Origin: Carnobacterium_A antarcticum
GTDB taxonomy: Bacteria > Bacillota > Bacilli > Lactobacillales > Carnobacteriaceae
Reading direction: 5' to 3' (one strand)
Assembly (NCBI RefSeq): GCF_042658365.1
Contig: NZ_JBHSQC010000004.1
Length of the DNA: 64,000 bases
Shown here: positions 62,599 through 64,000 of the stretch, one piece after another
Position numbering within the stretch: the stretch's first letter is position 1
How the letters are laid out: every line of letters starts with the position of its first letter
The notes under the pieces: generated by a model
Seen by the model: the letters and a program-made list of their open reading frames with translations, nothing else
Databases searched by the model: none
Told to the model about the DNA's origin: nothing
Position numbers and translations under genes: made by a program

Positions 62599-64000
62599 GA
62601 GTTGTAATTAAATAAGGGAACAAGATCGGGATAAAGGACATTATCGTCATAGAATATCGAGGTGAAGCTTCCCATAACAATAGAAACAAGAACATGCCTA
62701 CTAAAAACAAACAAGTTAGCAGAGAATATAAATCACCAGTGCGTTTGATTAACATTTTAATAAAGACAAGTAGTAATATAAAATAATAAATCATTTGAAT
62801 GGTTTGCATATAGAGATTGAAGCCTTTGGAAGTAGCTAGTGTGCTGCTGACTTCATTATGTTCTGCAGCCAGTTTGATACTAAAAGTAGATTTTAAATCA
62901 CCGGAAGACCAAGTCGTAGCATTTTTGGCATTAAGAAACGCCAGTGCTTCAGTAAGAGATAAAGAAGACCAACGTTCTTTGATCAATTCCAAATGTATTT
63001 TTGAAATTATGGATTTGGACATGCGCTGATCCCAAAACAAATCCTTAGAAAAAGCTAAATCGTTATCGTTATATCCTCCTGCAGAACGATAGTGTTCTCG
63101 CCCATCATCTTTAAAATAATATTCTGCATTTGCTCCCATAAAAAGGTAATGGGTATTAGGCATTCCTCTTTCATCTATTTCATATAAATGTAGCGCATCA
63201 ATTCCTTTATTCCACCCCACATTTAGCAATAGGAAAGTTACAATAGGAATTAAGACTAGCCATTTTTCTTTACCACTCAAACCTACTATCAATGCAATGA
63301 CAACAGCGATAAATAAAATTAAAAACAAACCTTTTGCGAAGAAGGAAATGCTTAAAAAGATACTGGATAGTGTCAAATAAACAATTTTTTTGTTGAAATT
63401 TTTTGTTTGTATAAAGTAAACGAAAAAGATTACCATAATTAAAGAAGTGAAAATAGACAAAGTATCTGTATAAATGTTTGCTACATGTAAAGAGATTTGG
63501 ATAGTAAACATAAACAAATTCATAGCGATTAAAGAAGCCATGGGTTTATTTGTTAACTTTTTAGCGCTAAAATAAATTAACAGAGCAGATACAGCATGCA
63601 TAATAGAAAAAATTATATATATTGTATGATGATCAAAGCTACCAAAAACTTTATCAATAAAGATATATACAAATAAAATAAATAAGTTTTGTGGATTGGC
63701 AGCTAAGTACCAACCGGATATTTTACCTGTTTCTACAACTTCTTTGGCGATATTTAAAACAAAAGAACCGTCATCAATAGGAGTTTGGATGCCTAGATAG
63801 CGAAATAACCATAAAAGAAAAATAAAAAATAAAATTGATTCAATAACAGCTATTATGTTACTTGCTTTAAAACTAATTTTTACTTTTGATATATAAAACC
63901 CACAACCGATTAGAAAGATGGCAATTATTGAAGCAGTTAAATTTTGAATGACTATTTCGTTTAAAGTAGACTCAGAACGAAATTCTGAAAGAATATTACC
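62579..64000 (-). CDS. GT-C-like polytopic membrane glycosyltransferase (5' end outside window)
   Basis: The minus-strand frame from the stop at 62579 stays open to the right window edge, so the gene is partial: 473 residues are visible and the true start lies beyond. An internal Met at 63601 is not the start, because upstream codons continue a protein-like sequence. The first loop has QTPIDDGSFVLNIAKEVVE, whose DD is the usual catalytic site of GT-C (ArnT/PMT-like) enzymes. About nine or more helices follow, with one large external loop (about residues 290-400, containing MGANAEYYFKDDGREHY). It would use a polyprenyl-phosphate sugar donor. Confidence 0.75.
   Translation of the reverse strand, partial: GNILSEFRSESTLNEIVIQNLTASIIAIFLIGCGFYISKVKISFKASNIIAVIESILFFIFLLWLFRYLGIQTPIDDGSFVLNIAKEVVETGKISGWYLAANPQNLFILFVYIFIDKVFGSFDHHTIYIIFSIMHAVSALLIYFSAKKLTNKPMASLIAMNLFMFTIQISLHVANIYTDTLSIFTSLIMVIFFVYFIQTKNFNKKIVYLTLSSIFLSISFFAKGLFLILFIAVVIALIVGLSGKEKWLVLIPIVTFLLLNVGWNKGIDALHLYEIDERGMPNTHYLFMGANAEYYFKDDGREHYRSAGGYNDNDLAFSKDLFWDQRMSKSIISKIHLELIKERWSSLSLTEALAFLNAKNATTWSSGDLKSTFSIKLAAEHNEVSSTLATSKGFNLYMQTIQMIYYFILLLVFIKMLIKRTGDLYSLLTCLFLVGMFLFLLLWEASPRYSMTIMSFIPILFPYLITTQKKTLK

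Overview
The window is low-GC DNA with Firmicutes-type signals: strong GGAGG ribosome sites, U-tailed intrinsic terminators, a CcpA-type cre site, a LevR-type sigma-54 activator, lactose/cellobiose-type PTS proteins and an Mga/AtxA-like regulator. Gene content and protein style fit the order Lactobacillales, most likely Carnobacterium or a close relative. That assignment is inference from protein style; no rRNA lies in the window. It reads as ordinary chromosome: I see no insertion sequence, prophage or CRISPR array. One tRNA gene, tRNA-Arg(CCU), is present.

Layout. 0-15 kb holds housekeeping and small accessory genes: an RlmD-type rRNA methyltransferase, a secreted LysM polysaccharide deacetylase, a tocopherol cyclase-family protein, a DUF1576 membrane protein behind a long terminator-like RNA leader, DUF503, GT8, a phosphoribosyltransferase, VOC proteins, a SEC-C gene with a truncated tandem paralogue, a HAD hydrolase and a MATE transporter. 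15-27 kb has a small-conductance-type channel protein, a DUF1538 membrane protein overlapping a tandem-domain PII-like gene, a PfkB kinase-HTH fusion with an altered catalytic motif, a lipoprotein followed by a TcaA-like protein, MBL and metallophosphoesterase enzymes, and an aldo/keto reductase. 27-45 kb has an Mga-like regulator, an oxidoreductase, a DEAD-box helicase, a LevR/CelR-type regulator followed by a textbook -24/-12 promoter driving a PTS EIIB-EIIA pair without an EIIC, several very small proteins, tRNA-Arg, two TetR regulators, aminopeptidase, flavodoxin, methionine aminopeptidase, an acyltransferase and a YihY/BrkB protein.

From 45.6 kb to the end is a surface polysaccharide region: two GT2 glycosyltransferases, a flippase, WecB, a polymerase-like protein and a priming sugar-phosphate transferase; a strong terminator; then a tight six-gene operon (legB-legC-ptmE-like-neuD/legH-neuB/legI-neuC/legG) expected to make a legionaminic acid-type nonulosonic acid; then GT-C-like membrane proteins and a DPM1-like transferase. 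The CMP-sugar synthetase that should complete the nonulosonate pathway is not in the window. The last gene, on the minus strand, runs off the right edge.

At a second scale, at least five intergenic spacers carry degenerate palindromic repeats with a period of 51-52 bp, and three of the gene-poor spacers share a separate hairpin element with a TTTCGG core (four copies). These are the main structures not explained by genes.
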